A stretch of 64,000 nucleotides of DNA, taken from the NCBI GenBank assembly GCA_025642075.2, contig JAODUO010001197.1:65001-129000 (forward strand), read 5' to 3'. Made by a program: the position numbers and the translations under genes. The notes under the pieces were generated by a model. That model saw only the letters and a list, made by a program, of their open reading frames with translations, was not told the origin of the DNA and did not search any database. This DNA comes from Ridgeia piscesae. Its lineage: Eukaryota; Annelida; Polychaeta; Sabellida; Siboglinidae. Shown one piece after another: positions 11,407-22,311 of this stretch (the stretch's first letter is position 1; every line of letters starts with the position of its first letter).

Positions 11407-12179
11407 ATATGAATCAGTTCGACAAGAACGTCTGTTGTGGACGTTCCGCTAATTCCCCCAAATTGCGTAGCATCAATTTCACCTTCAATTGTTTCATCCA
11501 CCCATTTCACTATTATTAATTCAAACACCTTGGCAGCTATTGGAGTTAGTGAAATTGGTCTAATGTCTTTTTCAATCGACACAGGGGGGCTTGTTTTTGG
11601 CAACGGTATTACATTGGCCATTTTCCATTCCATAGGGGGTACACCTTCTCTTAGAGAATTGTTAAAAATAGCAGTTAATGGAGAGGCGAGAACATTTGCA
11701 TAATTTCTTATCACCCATGCAGGGATGTTGTCATGCCCAGTAGTTTTGTTGGCTTTAACACTCTCCAAGGCTTTAAAAGTAGTACATACGCTTATCACAT
11801 ACTGATCCGGCAGTTCCTCGTTAACGTCGAACACCTTGTGACTCTTATTTAACCGAGGCAAATGGTCACTCACAGACACAAAGAAATCATTCATTGTATT
11901 GGCCAGTAAGCCACAATCACCATCCGTTGTTTTGTTAGCTAGACCTTGCATGCATGATTTGCCATTTGTTTTAAGTCCCATTATTGTTTTCATATGCTTC
12001 CACCAATCGTGGGGTCCCGATTCATGCATTGCTACAATTTGTGTTTGGTAAAAATTATACTTAAGTTTCGAAGCGGCTCGGTTGACCTTATTACGCAATA
12101 TTTTTGCTTGATTCAAATCACCACTCATGTGAGCTCGCTGCCATGTTATGGTCCGATGACCCCAGTTCGGAAATAGCAA
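11382..12179 (-). pseudogene. LINE ORF2, linker and first half of reverse transcriptase
   Basis: 265 open codons carry the linker between endonuclease and RT (DWWKHMKTIMG, LLANTMNDFF) and the RT fingers: NKTTGHDNIPAWVI, LREGVPPMEWKMANVIPLPK and RPISLTPIAAKVFELII, which correspond to RT blocks 0-2a of CR1-type enzymes. The frame is lost at about 11400, and the palm continues in another frame (11176-11406). As part of a LINE without endonuclease it cannot nick target DNA by itself. Confidence 0.88.
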
Positions 12180-12360
12180 CAGGCACTGTTGCTACAGTTA
12201 CATGCAATTCGTCCACTTTTCACTGTTCAAAGATCTAGCATTTAAATTAATTAGGGAAGGTAGATCCCATTTACGTATTTTGTCCGCTGTTGGATTCGGA
12301 ACACAAAATCGCGTTGAATCACAGTTCTCGGTTTGTGTGATCAGGGAAAGTTCCATTGCC
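12180..12360 (-). pseudogene. LINE ORF2 endonuclease stub
   Basis: The minus strand reads LPSLINLNARSLNSEK, the usual opening of the APE-type endonuclease in CR1 ORF2. It is cut off within a few codons by stops, and within about 30 bases the sequence continues with the post-endonuclease linker (RTITWQRAHMSGDLNQA). Roughly 600 bp encoding the endonuclease core are therefore missing. Confidence 0.75.
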
Positions 12361-12380
12361 AGATCGTTTAGGCCCATTTC

Positions 12381-13649
12381 CTAATCACGGGAGTGATGCT
12401 TTTCTTTATGTCCTCGTTCCCCGCACTGACGACACAACACTTTGTCAGGGTGTCTGCAGGTGGCAGTGACGTGATTCGTCTCACCGCATTTGGCACACTT
12501 GCCCATCGACAGACGAGTACGACGTTTGACCACTGTCCACTTACCGTCAGGTGCCACTCTGGCGTTCGGCAATCGGTCGTGGTTCGTTGCGTTTGACACG
12601 TGTCGATGTTGTTGTTGATGTTGGCGTTTGTTGTGTTTCGGTGGCTGTTCTGGGAGAGACAGATTCAACAGCAATCTGCCAACTCCGCTCTCAGATAGAT
12701 GCAGCCCATCTCTCTGGAAAGCTGCGTCGTCAGCAGCCCCGTTCCGGAATGTGAAATTTGCGTCGTTGTCGACGAATTTGACTTCGACTTCGTTGCACGC
12801 TTCCTTCATTTTCATGTTGACGTTCGCCCGTCGATCTGGATTGGCTCGACGCTTCGACGGCAGTACGCTGCTCACCGTGATGGTTGGTGTCAAGGTTTTC
12901 GCCTTCCGCAGTAGTTGCGCGATGTTTTCTTTTATGTTACCAGCACTTACGTCACTCGTTGTTACGTGAGTACCACCAACTATGAATGTTTCGTCGATAG
13001 TTTCCGTTTTAGCCGCGTCATCGATCATTTGTTCGATATCGGTGAGAGTGGCGGCTGATTTCCGTCGAATCTTGATGGGATTGCCACTGGACGTTTTACC
13101 AACGCGTACATCACGTAGCAGGCTGTTCCCCACAAGCAGTGTCACTGTCTGTGGTCCCCCATCGTTGGAGTCGGCGTCACCGTCTTGACGCTTGCTTGTC
13201 GCTATGTCTTCTCGCAGACGTCGTATTTCTTGGCTCTGTTCACCCGTCAAGGAGAGAAGCTGCTGGTTTGATCGTTCGAGTTTGACGACCAGCGATTCCG
13301 GCATGGACGTCTTCTCGAGTAGACGCTCTACGAGTGTCGGTAGCATACGACAGGTCGTGCAGGACCAAATGCCTATTATGTCCTTATCGTCTTCACCCAC
13401 ACACTCCGGGTGCACCCACGCCTGGCACATATGGCATTGAACCATTTGATGGTTGTCCTTGCCGTTGTGTACGCAATTCTTCACGCAGTATTTCCAGTTG
13501 TCTGCGTGCTTATCTTTCGCAGCTTTTCTTGTCTTGTCACTCACCGGGTCACAAGTGACGTCTACTGGCGGCAGATGTACCGTTAGTACAGGTGATCCGC
13601 AACAGTTATCACATGAACTGTTAGCCACCGGGCTAAAGTCGTTGTCCAT
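12381..13649 (-). CDS. LINE ORF1: PHD finger, SGNH-like esterase, zinc knuckles
   Basis: This 422-residue ORF1 protein of a CR1-type LINE presumably binds the element RNA. The PHD finger has C55, C59, C72, C75, H80, C83, C97 and C100. A helical Leu/Arg/Glu stretch (about 103-152) may be a coiled coil. Residues about 168-330 look like an SGNH/GDSL esterase fold: VGNSLLRD (block I, GNS for GDS), FIVGGTHVT (block III position, lacking the usual Asn) and RDGLHLSESG with the D-x-x-H catalytic pair. The C-terminus carries a CX2CX4HX4C knuckle (CAKCGETNHVTATC) and a second one ending in His instead of Cys (CRQCGERGHKEKHH). It is uninterrupted, in contrast to ORF2 of the same copy, so either the insertion is young or ORF1 escaped damage by chance. 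Confidence 0.9.
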   Translation of the reverse strand: MDNDFSPVANSSCDNCCGSPVLTVHLPPVDVTCDPVSDKTRKAAKDKHADNWKYCVKNCVHNGKDNHQMVQCHMCQAWVHPECVGEDDKDIIGIWSCTTCRMLPTLVERLLEKTSMPESLVVKLERSNQQLLSLTGEQSQEIRRLREDIATSKRQDGDADSNDGGPQTVTLLVGNSLLRDVRVGKTSSGNPIKIRRKSAATLTDIEQMIDDAAKTETIDETFIVGGTHVTTSDVSAGNIKENIAQLLRKAKTLTPTITVSSVLPSKRRANPDRRANVNMKMKEACNEVEVKFVDNDANFTFRNGAADDAAFQRDGLHLSESGVGRLLLNLSLPEQPPKHNKRQHQQQHRHVSNATNHDRLPNARVAPDGKWTVVKRRTRLSMGKCAKCGETNHVTATCRHPDKVLCRQCGERGHKEKHHSRD

Positions 13650-13841
13650 GATTGTTCAGGCGGAACCGGTGAAATTGGTTACAGGTAAGCTGGTGTTATT
13701 GCTTTTACCTATTGTTCGTTCACCTGGTAGAGTCACCCGTTGGGCGATAAAAGACCCAGATAGCCAGACAAATATTAAAACACTTAAAATCTATCACATC
13801 GGCTAAGCCTAATGGTAGATGTCACATATACGTGTAATCGT

Positions 13842-13891
13842 AAGGTGAACTCACACACACCACCACTCACTCACTCACTCACTCACCACCA

Positions 13892-13966
<75 letters not shown>
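13842..13966. repeat. CACT, CACG and CA microsatellite
   Basis: Successive runs of ACTC, GCAC and CA next to the 5' end of the LINE. Confidence 0.95.
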
Positions 13967-14624
13967 CACGTCGGAACAATTTCCGCGACGTTCCAAGTTA
14001 GGCACCCATTGCCTAATTCTTTGCGGGCTCATCGTATCGCTAGTTCCTCACCAAAACTGTTATACTACAAACTGCTTGCATAAATACTGGAGGGCTGAAT
14101 TCCCTCGCACATACTATATGCACTAGAAGCTGGCGGTCCATGAAGAAACGGAGAAATGAGAAAATTACCGAAATGACCCAGCAATTAACAACACTTTTTT
14201 TTCAAAATGGGCAACTTCTATTTACTGTTTCCTAATCCCTAGACATAGGTAATTGTATTAGAAAATGTGGTTGTAGCCCATCATTCAGGCTGTTTTGTGT
14301 CCCTCTACTTGCGGTGACATGTCGGTGAATCCCGAGTCTCAACGAGTACGTAACCTGGACACGGCTAATCTCAGACGAGTCCGCTAGAAGTCTGCTGAAC
14401 TGTCCGTCACATGCGATGGCAACCAAGCAAATTGGCGTTCTAACTATGCTACAACCGAGAAGTGATTGATCTCAACTGACACGGCAACCTGGCTCGCTGA
14501 TATCTATACACCTGACGTATCTCGGTGCCGCCGTATCATCGTGTGTTAGTGACATTGTTAGTTAAACTTGTTTACACGTCTCGGTGCCTCTATGCAAACT
14601 CTTTGGAACACTAAATGCTATCTG

Positions 14625-14627
<3 letters not shown>

Positions 14628-14659
<32 letters not shown>

Positions 14660-14750
14660 CATATATACACACATACACACACGCACGCACCACACACCCA
14701 CAAACACACACACACACAACACACACAACACACACATACACACACGTATC
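14628..14750. repeat. TA/CA microsatellite, unit 1
   Basis: A TA run, then CATA, then CA-rich sequence. The equivalent runs in unit 2 (about 16859-17048) and unit 3 (about 19181-19455) are longer, so the microsatellite length differs between otherwise near-identical units. Confidence 0.95.
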
Positions 14751-15109
14751 TTACAACCAAACTTAGGAACATGTTGCGTAAGACTCGTGAAATAACCAAT
14801 CCCCGGAATAGCCGGAATAGCGAACATTTTAGTAGAATCTTCCACTTTGACTCAGCATTCTGAATTAACCACTGATCAGAAAATCAAGTTAACAAATCGT
14901 GTATTAACCCTTGATTAGACATGTGTTGTCAAACCTGGGAATAAACAAAATAGTGGTTAAGTTTCTAATAAATTAATGTCCGATATTCCGGAGGTTGGAA
15001 TAATCTCATCATAATCTAAACGAGGGAGTGCGACAGCTAGCAATAGTTGAGGGAATAGAAAACAAATTAAGAGATGCCCGGCTTAGCTAGACGTTTTTAC
15101 AAGCCGGTT

Positions 15110-15488
15110 TCAGTTACTTACAGAAAGAGCAGGATGATAGCAGATACTGCAATACGTTATGAGAGGCTCGATTATGCTACGGTAGATACGAAGAAGAACA
15201 ATAAGGTCAACGTTGAAATCTTGCAACTTTCGAAGAACGTGCAGTCGCTGCTGACACTTCTTTTGCACGGCTGTGACATGTAAAGGATAACATTTACTTA
15301 CACAACACAACGTACTTGAATGAATCGACCTGTTCCACACGTTCATCATTAATGACAATAGGACTCATGACAGTTCTATTACAACGGAAAATAATGCACA
15401 TTTTTTGTTTTGTAGAGATCGAGATGCAGCATTGACCAGTGAACAAACAGCACGTGGCCAAGTCCTCTGCACTGGACATGGTTTGCAT
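15110..15488 (-). pseudogene. Non-LTR reverse-transcriptase fragment, unit 1
   Basis: The minus strand reads VINDERVEQVDSFKYVVL, the RT thumb motif (family FKYLG), and in another frame KKCQQRLHVLRKLQDFNVDL followed by YRSIIEPLITYCSICY. These match the C-terminal part of CR1/Rex1-type LINE ORF2 (KKAQQRLYFLR.., YRS.IES.LTYC..). Only about 130 codons survive, in two frames. It belongs to a different LINE family from the copy at 10.2-13.8 kb. Confidence 0.8.
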
Positions 15489-15567
15489 AACTATTGTTGG
15501 TGTGGGTTTTGGTGAGATACATTGGCTGGAATAGAGGATACTTATATGTTTATACTAGTTGGTGTTT

Positions 15568-16366
15568 GAGTCACTGTGATCTACAGCACAGTGACCTACA
15601 GCACAGTGATCTACAACACAGTGATCTACAGCACAGTGATCTACAGCACAGTTATCTACAGCACAGTGATCTACAGCACAGCGATCTACAGCATAGTGAT
15701 CAACAACACAGTGATCTACAGCACATTAATCTACAGCACAGTGATCTAAAGGATAGTAATCTAAAGCTTAGTGAGCGACAGCACAGTGATCTACAACACA
15801 GTGATCTAAAGCATAGTTATCTACAGCACAGTGATCTACAACACAGTGATCTAAAGCATAGTTATCTACAGCACAGTGACCTACAACACAGTGATCTACA
15901 ACACAGTGATCTACAGCACAGTTATCTACAGCACAGTGATCTACAACACAGCGATCTACAGCACAGTGATCAACAACACAGTGATCTACAGCACATTAAT
16001 CTACAGCACAGTGATCTACAACACAGTGATCTAAAGCATAGTTATCTACAGCACAGTGATCTACAACACAGTGATCTAAAGCATAGTTATCTACAGCACA
16101 GTGATATACAGCACTGTGATTTACAGCAGAGTGATCGACAACACAGTGATATACAACACAGTGATCCACAACACAGTTATCTACAGCACAGTGATCTAGA
16201 GCACAGTGTGGGTTTTGGTGAGATACATTGGCTGGAATAGAGGATAATTGTATGTTTATACTAGTTGGTGTTTGAGTCACGGTGATCTACAGCACAGTGA
16301 TCTACAGCACAGGGATCTACAAAACAGTGATCTACAACACACTGACCTATAGCACAGTGACCTACA
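15568..16366. repeat. 15-bp minisatellite, unit 1
   Basis: Units of the type GATCTACAGCACAGT, with variants ending in AACACAGT and AAGCATAGT, interrupted at about 16208-16275 by a second copy of the flank (GGGTTTTGGTGAGATACATTGG). Because 15 is a multiple of 3 and the unit has no stop, the array stays open as a QHSDL pentapeptide repeat. I do not regard it as a gene. Confidence 0.95.
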
Positions 16367-16856
16367 GGTCCATGAAGAAACGGAGAAATGAGAAAATTAC
16401 AGAAATGATGCAGCAATGGACAAAACTGTTTTTCAAAATGGGCAACTTCTATTTACTGTTTCCTAATGCCTAGACATAGGTAATTGTATTAGAAAATGTG
16501 GTTGCAGCCCATCATTCAGGCTGTTTTGTGTCCCTCTACTTGCGGTGACATGTCGGTGAATCCCGAGTCTCAACGAGTACGTAACCTGGACACGGCTAAT
16601 CTCAGACGAGTCCGCTAGAAGTCTGCTGAACTGTCCGTCACATGCGATGGCAACCAAGCAAATTGGCGTTCTAACTATGCTACAACCGAGAAGTGATTGA
16701 TCTCAACTGACACGGCAACCTGGCTCGCTGATATCTATACACCTGACGTATCTCGGTGCCGCCGTATCATCGTGTGTTAGTGACATTGTTAGTTCAACTT
16801 GTTTACACGTCTCGGTGCCTCTATGCAAACTTTTTGGAACACTAAATGCTATCTGC

Positions 16857-16858
<2 letters not shown>

Positions 16859-16911
<53 letters not shown>

Positions 16912-16961
16912 CATACATATATACACACATAACACACGCACACACACCCACCCACACACAC

Positions 16962-17048
<87 letters not shown>
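16859..17048. repeat. TA/CA microsatellite, unit 2
   Basis: About 45 bases of TA followed by CATA and about 70 bases of CA with a few interruptions. It is homologous to 14628-14750. Confidence 0.95.
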
Positions 17049-17050
<2 letters not shown>

Positions 17051-17412
17051 ATCTCACAACCAAACTTAGGAACATGTTGCGTAAGACTCGTGAAATAACC
17101 AATCCCCGGAATAGCCGGAATAGCGAACATTTTAGTAGAATCTTCCACTTTGACTCAGCATTCTGAATTAACCACTGATCAGAAAATCAAGTTAACAAAT
17201 CGTGTATTAACCCTTGATTAGACATGTGTTGTCAAACCTGGGAATAAACAAAATAGTGGTTAAGTTTCTAATAAATTAATGTCCGATATTCCGGAGGTTG
17301 GAATAATCTCATCATAATCTAAACGAGGGAGTGCGACAGCTAGCAATAGTTGAGGGAATAGAAAACAAATTAAGAGATGCCCGGCTTAGCTAGACGTTTT
17401 TACAAGCCGGTT

Positions 17413-17791
17413 TCAGTTACTTACAGAAAGAGCAGGATGATAGCAGATACTGCAATACGTTATGAGAGGCTCGATTATGCTACGGTAGATACGAAGAAGA
17501 ACAGTAAGGTCAACGTTGAAATCTTGCAACTTTCGAAGAACGTGCAGTCGCTGCTGACACTTCTTTTGCACGGCTGTGACATGTAAAGGATAACATTTAC
17601 TTACACAACACAACGTACTTGAAAGAATCGACCTGTTCCACACGTTCATCATTAATGACAATAGGACTCATGACAGTTCTATTACAACGGAAAATAATGC
17701 ACATGTTTTGTTTTGTAGAGATCGAGATGCAGCATTGACCAGTGAACAAACAGCACGTGGCCAAGTCCTCTGCACTGGACATGGTTTGCAT
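17413..17791 (-). pseudogene. Non-LTR reverse-transcriptase fragment, unit 2
   Basis: Near-identical copy of 15110-15488 with the same frame break, so the damage predates the tandem duplication. Confidence 0.8.
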
Positions 17792-17826
17792 AACTATTGT
17801 TGGTGTGGGTTTTGGTGAGATACATT

Positions 17827-18687
17827 GTACAGCACAGTGATCTACAGCACAGTTATCTACAGCACAGTGATCTACAACACAGCGATCTACAGCATAGTGA
17901 TCAACAACACAGTGATCTACAGCACATTAATCTACAGCACAGTGATCTAAAGGATAGTAATCTAAAGCTTAGTGAGAGACAGCACAGTGATCTACAACAC
18001 AGTGATCTAAAGCATAGTTATCTACAGCACAGTGATCTACAACACAGTGATCTAAAACATAGTTATCTACAGCACAGTGACCTACAACACAGTGATCTAC
18101 AACACAGTGATCTACAGCACAGTTATCTACAGCACAGTGATCTACAGCACAGCGATCTACAGCACAGTGATCAACAACACAGTGATCTACAGCACATTAA
18201 TCTACAGCACAGTGATCTAAAGCATAGTAATCTAAAGCTTAGTGAGCGACAGCACAGTGATCTACAACACAGTGATCTAAAGCATAGTTATCTACAGCAC
18301 AGTGATCTACAACACAGTGATCTAAAGCATAGTTATCTACAGCACAGTGATCTACAACACAGTGATCTAAAGCATAGTTATCTACAGCACAGTGATATAC
18401 AGCACTGTGATTTACAGCAGAGTGATCGACAACACAGTGATATACAACACAGTGATCCACAACACAGTTATCTACAGCACAGTGATCTAGAGCACAGTGT
18501 GGGTTTTGGTGAGATACATTGGCTGGAATAGAGGATAATTGTATGTTTATACTAGTTGGTGTTTGAGTCACGGTGATCTACAGCACAGTGATCTACAGCA
18601 CAGGGATCTACAAAACAGTGATCTACAGCACAGGGATCTACAAAACAGTGATCTACAACACACTGACCTATAGCACAGTGACCTACA
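17827..18687. repeat. 15-bp minisatellite, unit 2
   Basis: Same array with the same internal flank copy (about 18500-18566). It differs from unit 1 by gains and losses of blocks of several 15-bp units. Confidence 0.95.
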
Positions 18688-19176
18688 GGTCCATGAAGAA
18701 AAGGAGAAATGAGAAAATTACAGAAATGATGCAGCAATGGACAAAACTGTTTTTCAAAATGGGTAACTTCTATTTAATATTTCCTAATGTCTAGACATAG
18801 GTAATTGTATTAGAAAATGTGGTTGTAGCCCATCATTCAGGCTGTTTTGTGTCCCTCTACTTGCGGTGACATGTCGGTGAATCCCGAGTCTCAACGAGTA
18901 CGTAACCTGGACACGGCTAATCTCAGACGAGTCCGCTAGAAGTCTGCTGAACTGTCCGTCACATGCGATGGCAACAAGCAAATTGGCGTTCTAACTATGC
19001 TACAACCGAGAAGTGATTGATCTCAACTGACACGGCAACCTGGCTCGCTGATATCTATACACCTGACGTATCTCGGTGCCGCCGTATCATCGTGTGTTAG
19101 TGACATTGTTAGTTAAACTTGTTTACACGTCTCGGTGCCTCTATGCAAACTCTTTGGAACACTAAATGCTATTGCT

Positions 19177-19180
<4 letters not shown>

Positions 19181-19221
<41 letters not shown>

Positions 19222-19273
19222 CATACATACATACACATACATACACACATACACACACGCACGCACGCACACA

Positions 19274-19304
<31 letters not shown>

Positions 19305-19323
19305 ACACACCCACCACCCACCA

Positions 19324-19358
<35 letters not shown>

Positions 19359-19370
19359 ACACACCCACAC

Positions 19371-19456
<86 letters not shown>
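19181..19456. repeat. TA/CA microsatellite, unit 3
   Basis: TA, CATA, then CA-rich sequence with CCACCA interruptions and a long pure CA run. It joins directly to the RT fragment, so the roughly 500-bp middle segment of units 1 and 2 is deleted here, probably by recombination within the CA run. Confidence 0.93.
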
Positions 19457-19457
<1 letters not shown>

Positions 19458-19622
19458 AATGTACTTGAATGTATCGACCTGTTCCACACGTTCATCATTA
19501 ATGACAATAGGACTCATGACAGTTCTATTACAACGGAAATTAATGCACATTATTTCGTTTTGTAGAGATTGAGATGCAGGCTTGACCGGTGAACAAACAG
19601 CACGTGGCCAAGTCCTGAGCAC
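19457..19622 (-). pseudogene. Truncated non-LTR reverse-transcriptase fragment, unit 3
   Basis: It keeps the part reading VINDERVEQVDTFKYIV but lacks the KKCQQRL half, which lies within the deleted middle segment of this unit. Confidence 0.75.
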
Positions 19623-19721
19623 TGGACACGGTTTGCATAACTATTCTTGGTGTGGGTTTTGGTGAGATACATTGGCTGGAATAGAGGATACTTATATGTT
19701 TATACTAGTTGGTGTTTGAGT

Positions 19722-20098
19722 CACTGTGATCTACAGCACAGTGATCTACAGCACAGGGATCTACAACACAGTGATCTACAACACAGTGACCTGCAGCACA
19801 GTGATCTACAACACAGTGATCTACAGCCCTGTGATCTACAGTACAGTGATCTACAACACAGTTATCTACAACACAGTGATCTACAGCACATTAATCTACA
19901 ACACAGTGACCTACAGCACAGTGATCTACAACACAGTGATCTACAACACGGTTATCTACAGCACAGTTATCTACAGCACAGTGATTTACAGTACAGTGAC
20001 CTACAGTACAGTGATCTACAGCATAGCGATTTATAGCAGAGTGATCTACAGCACAGTGATCTACAACACAGTGATCTAAAGCGCAGTGACATACAGCA
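19722..20098. repeat. 15-bp minisatellite, unit 3
   Basis: Shorter and more diverged version of the array. It ends beside the broken repeat-family gene that the Polinton-like element has entered. Confidence 0.94.
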
Positions 20099-20134
20099 CA
20101 ACTAAAACTTGTGAGCAGACTAAATATTGTGTGT
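20099..20134 (+). pseudogene. Left piece of the EADTR repeat-family gene, with target duplication
   Basis: The frame LVSRLNIV ends at the 6-bp sequence GTGTGT (20129-20134). It continues on the far side of the inserted element as WDEYFADSLKAGTR. The pattern IVWD.Y..DSLKA.TR is a recurrent motif of this family in marine invertebrate genomes, as I recall it. Confidence 0.7.
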
Positions 20135-20590
20135 AGTAGTATAGTATGTGCTTATCGTGACATGAGTGGCGCGGTGGAGCGGAGGAGGTCAACGGCCAAA
20201 TATCACGTGACATCATCATCATCACGTTCTGCACGTAGACCACTTGGGTCACTTTCTTCATGTTCCTCGTGTAGGCCACCTTGCGCAATGTTATTGTTTT
20301 CTGTCTATCTTACATAACTGAGTTAATGCATATGGTGGGGAGGAAGGTAGAAGGTTATAAGTTATTGTGTCTTTTTAAAACTATACCGCACTATGCAGTG
20401 AGCCAGCTCTCCTGGTAGTTAGGTCCCACGTATGCGACTAATATACCTATTCCTCCATATCCAGTGCGGATGCAACACGATGCTTGTCTATCAACGAATT
20501 TTCTCCTTCCGACTGTACGACGTGCAAGGGCACCGCTATTGTAAGTAGACCTTCGTCGGTTCAACTATAGGTTGCTAGACAACCAGCAGT

Positions 20591-20635
<45 letters not shown>

Positions 20636-20936
20636 CATTGTATCTGTGACGTAGTCTGGGCATGTTTATTCGTATGGTGGTATCACTCCATGTCCAGTAT
20701 GTAGGTCACATAAGTCTTCCGCCAATACAAAGTCTTCCGCCAATACAGAATTGTAGTTCATGCGTCGCTACCATGTCCAGTATGTACGTCACATAGGTCA
20801 CGTTCTCTTGGTTTCTTTCCCACGTATGCGACTAACATACCAAAATATCTAGTTTGGTTACATACCTGATCCTCCATGTCCAGTGCGTGTGCAACACGGC
20901 ACCTGTATATCTAGCGAAGCTTACTGTCATGTTTCA
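20135..20936. repeat. Left inverted terminus of the Polinton-like element
   Basis: It matches the reverse complement of 24828-25476 in blocks: the first about 55 bases, then CTCCTGGTAGTTAGGTCCCA onward, the block around GGGCACCGCTA, the block around TATTCGTATGGTGGTATCAC and the block around CTATCTAGCGAAGCTT. Left-only and right-only insertions of about 200 bp separate the blocks. A (TA)n run lies at 20596-20632. Confidence 0.85.
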
Positions 20937-21047
20937 GGCCGAACTTCAAACCGGCGACGAAGCGTCGACTTATCCACGTTCTACATCCCCTGTTCCAAGT
21001 TCTTGATACTCTACAACCGATGTCACAACTGGGCCGTCCGACTGCCC

Positions 21048-21048
21048 A

Positions 21049-21118
<70 letters not shown>

Positions 21119-21121
21119 TTA
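21048..21121. repeat. (CTA)n trinucleotide repeat
   Basis: About 24 tandem CTA triplets between the left terminus and the first ORF of the element. Confidence 0.97.
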
Positions 21122-21138
21122 CTTAGTCTTCTTCTGCG

Positions 21139-21656
21139 TGTAAGGTGAACATTACCATTGACTATCCTGTTAACGAAATGAAGAAGACGGTTGCACGTCA
21201 CATTGCATGCGGTGTCGCTGAGCTTTCGAAACTATGCTGCAACGGTTGCGAGATAGACCACCCTAGTCAAATCCAACATGATTGTCTGATGACATTTTAA
21301 TTGACATGCACTTTAACGAGGCTGTGGAGAAAGTTAACTCCACTGCAGTCATTAGAGACAGGTTGACCCTTTTACTTGAGATAGATCTTACACAATCCGA
21401 CATGGCGCCCCAACAGTTGAATGACATCAAGAGTTGGTTGGAGGAGTATCCTTCAGAGCGATATCGAAATAATGTTAAACGTATGGTACTTGCCGCTTTG
21501 GACGATGACCTGTCAATACATGTGTTGTGTCCTGCTTTAATAAAAATGTGCAAACCTTATTGGACGATTGTGTTCTGTCTCAGTATAAGTACAAGAATAA
21601 GTACCGTCCACCCTGGTCCCATTGGTCAGTTGTCTAAAGTATGGACACGAGGTTAG
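21139..21656 (+). pseudogene. Polinton-associated Cys-rich ORF of unknown function, frameshifted
   Basis: The first part (21139-21300) reads VNITIDYPVNEMKKTVARH and then CCNGCEIDHPSQIQHDCLM. The C..GC.I.HPSQ..H.C pattern is one I associate with small proteins next to the ATPase in Polinton/adintovirus-like elements; its function is unknown to me. The frame then changes near 21285 and continues as NEAVEKVNSTAV.. and WLEEYPSERYRNNVKRMVLA, a mainly helical stretch. The C-terminal end overlaps the start of the ATPase. The conserved Cys/His could form a metal site (inference). Confidence 0.6.
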
Positions 21657-22276
21657 TTCACCCGTTTACCAGTATCGTCGCCGGACCGACAGGTTGTGGT
21701 AAGACAGCCTTTGTTGTGTCTTTGTTACGTCACTCCCACACACTAGTGAAGTTACCACCCGAATTGATCACGTGGTGTTACGGAGAATGGCAGCCATTGT
21801 ATTCCACCTTCTCTACCATACATCCGAACTTAGAATGTGTCGAGGGTCTTCCCGTGTTGTCGTCTTTCGCTTCTAAGAATAGAAACTTGGTGGTCATCGA
21901 CGATATCATGTCGGAAACGGACGAGACGGTGATCAAACTGTTCACGAAGAAGAGTCACCATTGCAACACGTCGGTTGTATATTTGGTGCAATATTTATTT
22001 CCCAAACGGAAAGAGAGTCACCCCATTAGCATAAATGCGCAATACGTGATTCTCTTCAAGAATCCTCGAGGCAACACATAAGTAGTCAATTTAGCGAAAC
22101 AGATGTATCCGGGTCGTGTACAATACATGCAAGAGGCATTCAGAGACGCAACGTCCGTACCTCACGGCTACCTATTCGTCGACTTGAAACAGTCCACACC
22201 GGAACACTTGCACCTGCGCAGTAATATCCTACCTGACTCTGGCACGTACCAGTACGCTTACATTCCCAAGATATAA
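21641..22276 (+). pseudogene. Polinton-type DNA packaging ATPase, nonsense-mutated
   Basis: A FtsK/HerA-superfamily packaging ATPase of the kind that pumps DNA into capsids in Polintons, adintoviruses and relatives. Walker A is GPTGCGKT (residues 15-22) and Walker B is LVVIDDIM (83-90, Asp-Asp at 87-88). WCYGEWQP (45-52), KKSHHCNTSVVYLVQ and ILFKNPRG are family-typical. A TAA at 22079-22081 interrupts the frame after about 146 codons, but recognisable sequence (LAKQMYPG, GYLFVDLKQSTPEHLHLRSN) continues in the same frame to TAA at 22274. The total of about 210 residues fits the family. The start overlaps the upstream ORF by 16 bases. It is the best-preserved gene of the element. Confidence 0.88.
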
Positions 22277-22311
22277 ATTGAAACACGTCGTAGTCACATC
22301 CATCATTAGAT

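Larger units (their letters stand above)
10230..13811 (-). mobile_element. CR1-group non-LTR retrotransposon, internally deleted
   Basis: A minus-strand LINE of about 3.5 kb: a 5' leader (13811-13650), intact ORF1 (13649-12381), a short start of the ORF2 endonuclease, then a jump to the reverse-transcriptase region and a broken C-terminus. ORF1 with PHD finger plus esterase is typical of CR1-like families. The missing endonuclease, at least one frameshift and an in-frame stop make it inactive. The element is embedded between the semaphorin remnants and the 2.3-kb tandem units. Confidence 0.9.
14135..20098. repeat. Three tandem copies of a 2.2-2.3 kb unit
   Basis: The block starting GGTCCATGAAGAAA recurs at 14135, 16367 and 18688 (spacings 2232 and 2321). 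Each unit has, in order: about 490 bp of unique sequence, a TA/CA microsatellite, about 500 bp of unique sequence, a minus-strand RT fragment and a 15-bp minisatellite. Copies 1 and 2 are nearly identical over the unique parts. Copy 3 lacks the segment between its CA run and the RT fragment. The unit is far larger than a satellite monomer, and the high identity suggests recent tandem duplication. Confidence 0.95.

Noticed and set aside
15494..18531. Plus-strand frames encoding long QHSDL repeats (248 and 244 codons)
   Set aside because: Explained by the 15-bp minisatellite. The two frames differ by whole blocks of units, no splice or start context is present, and the third unit's version is short.
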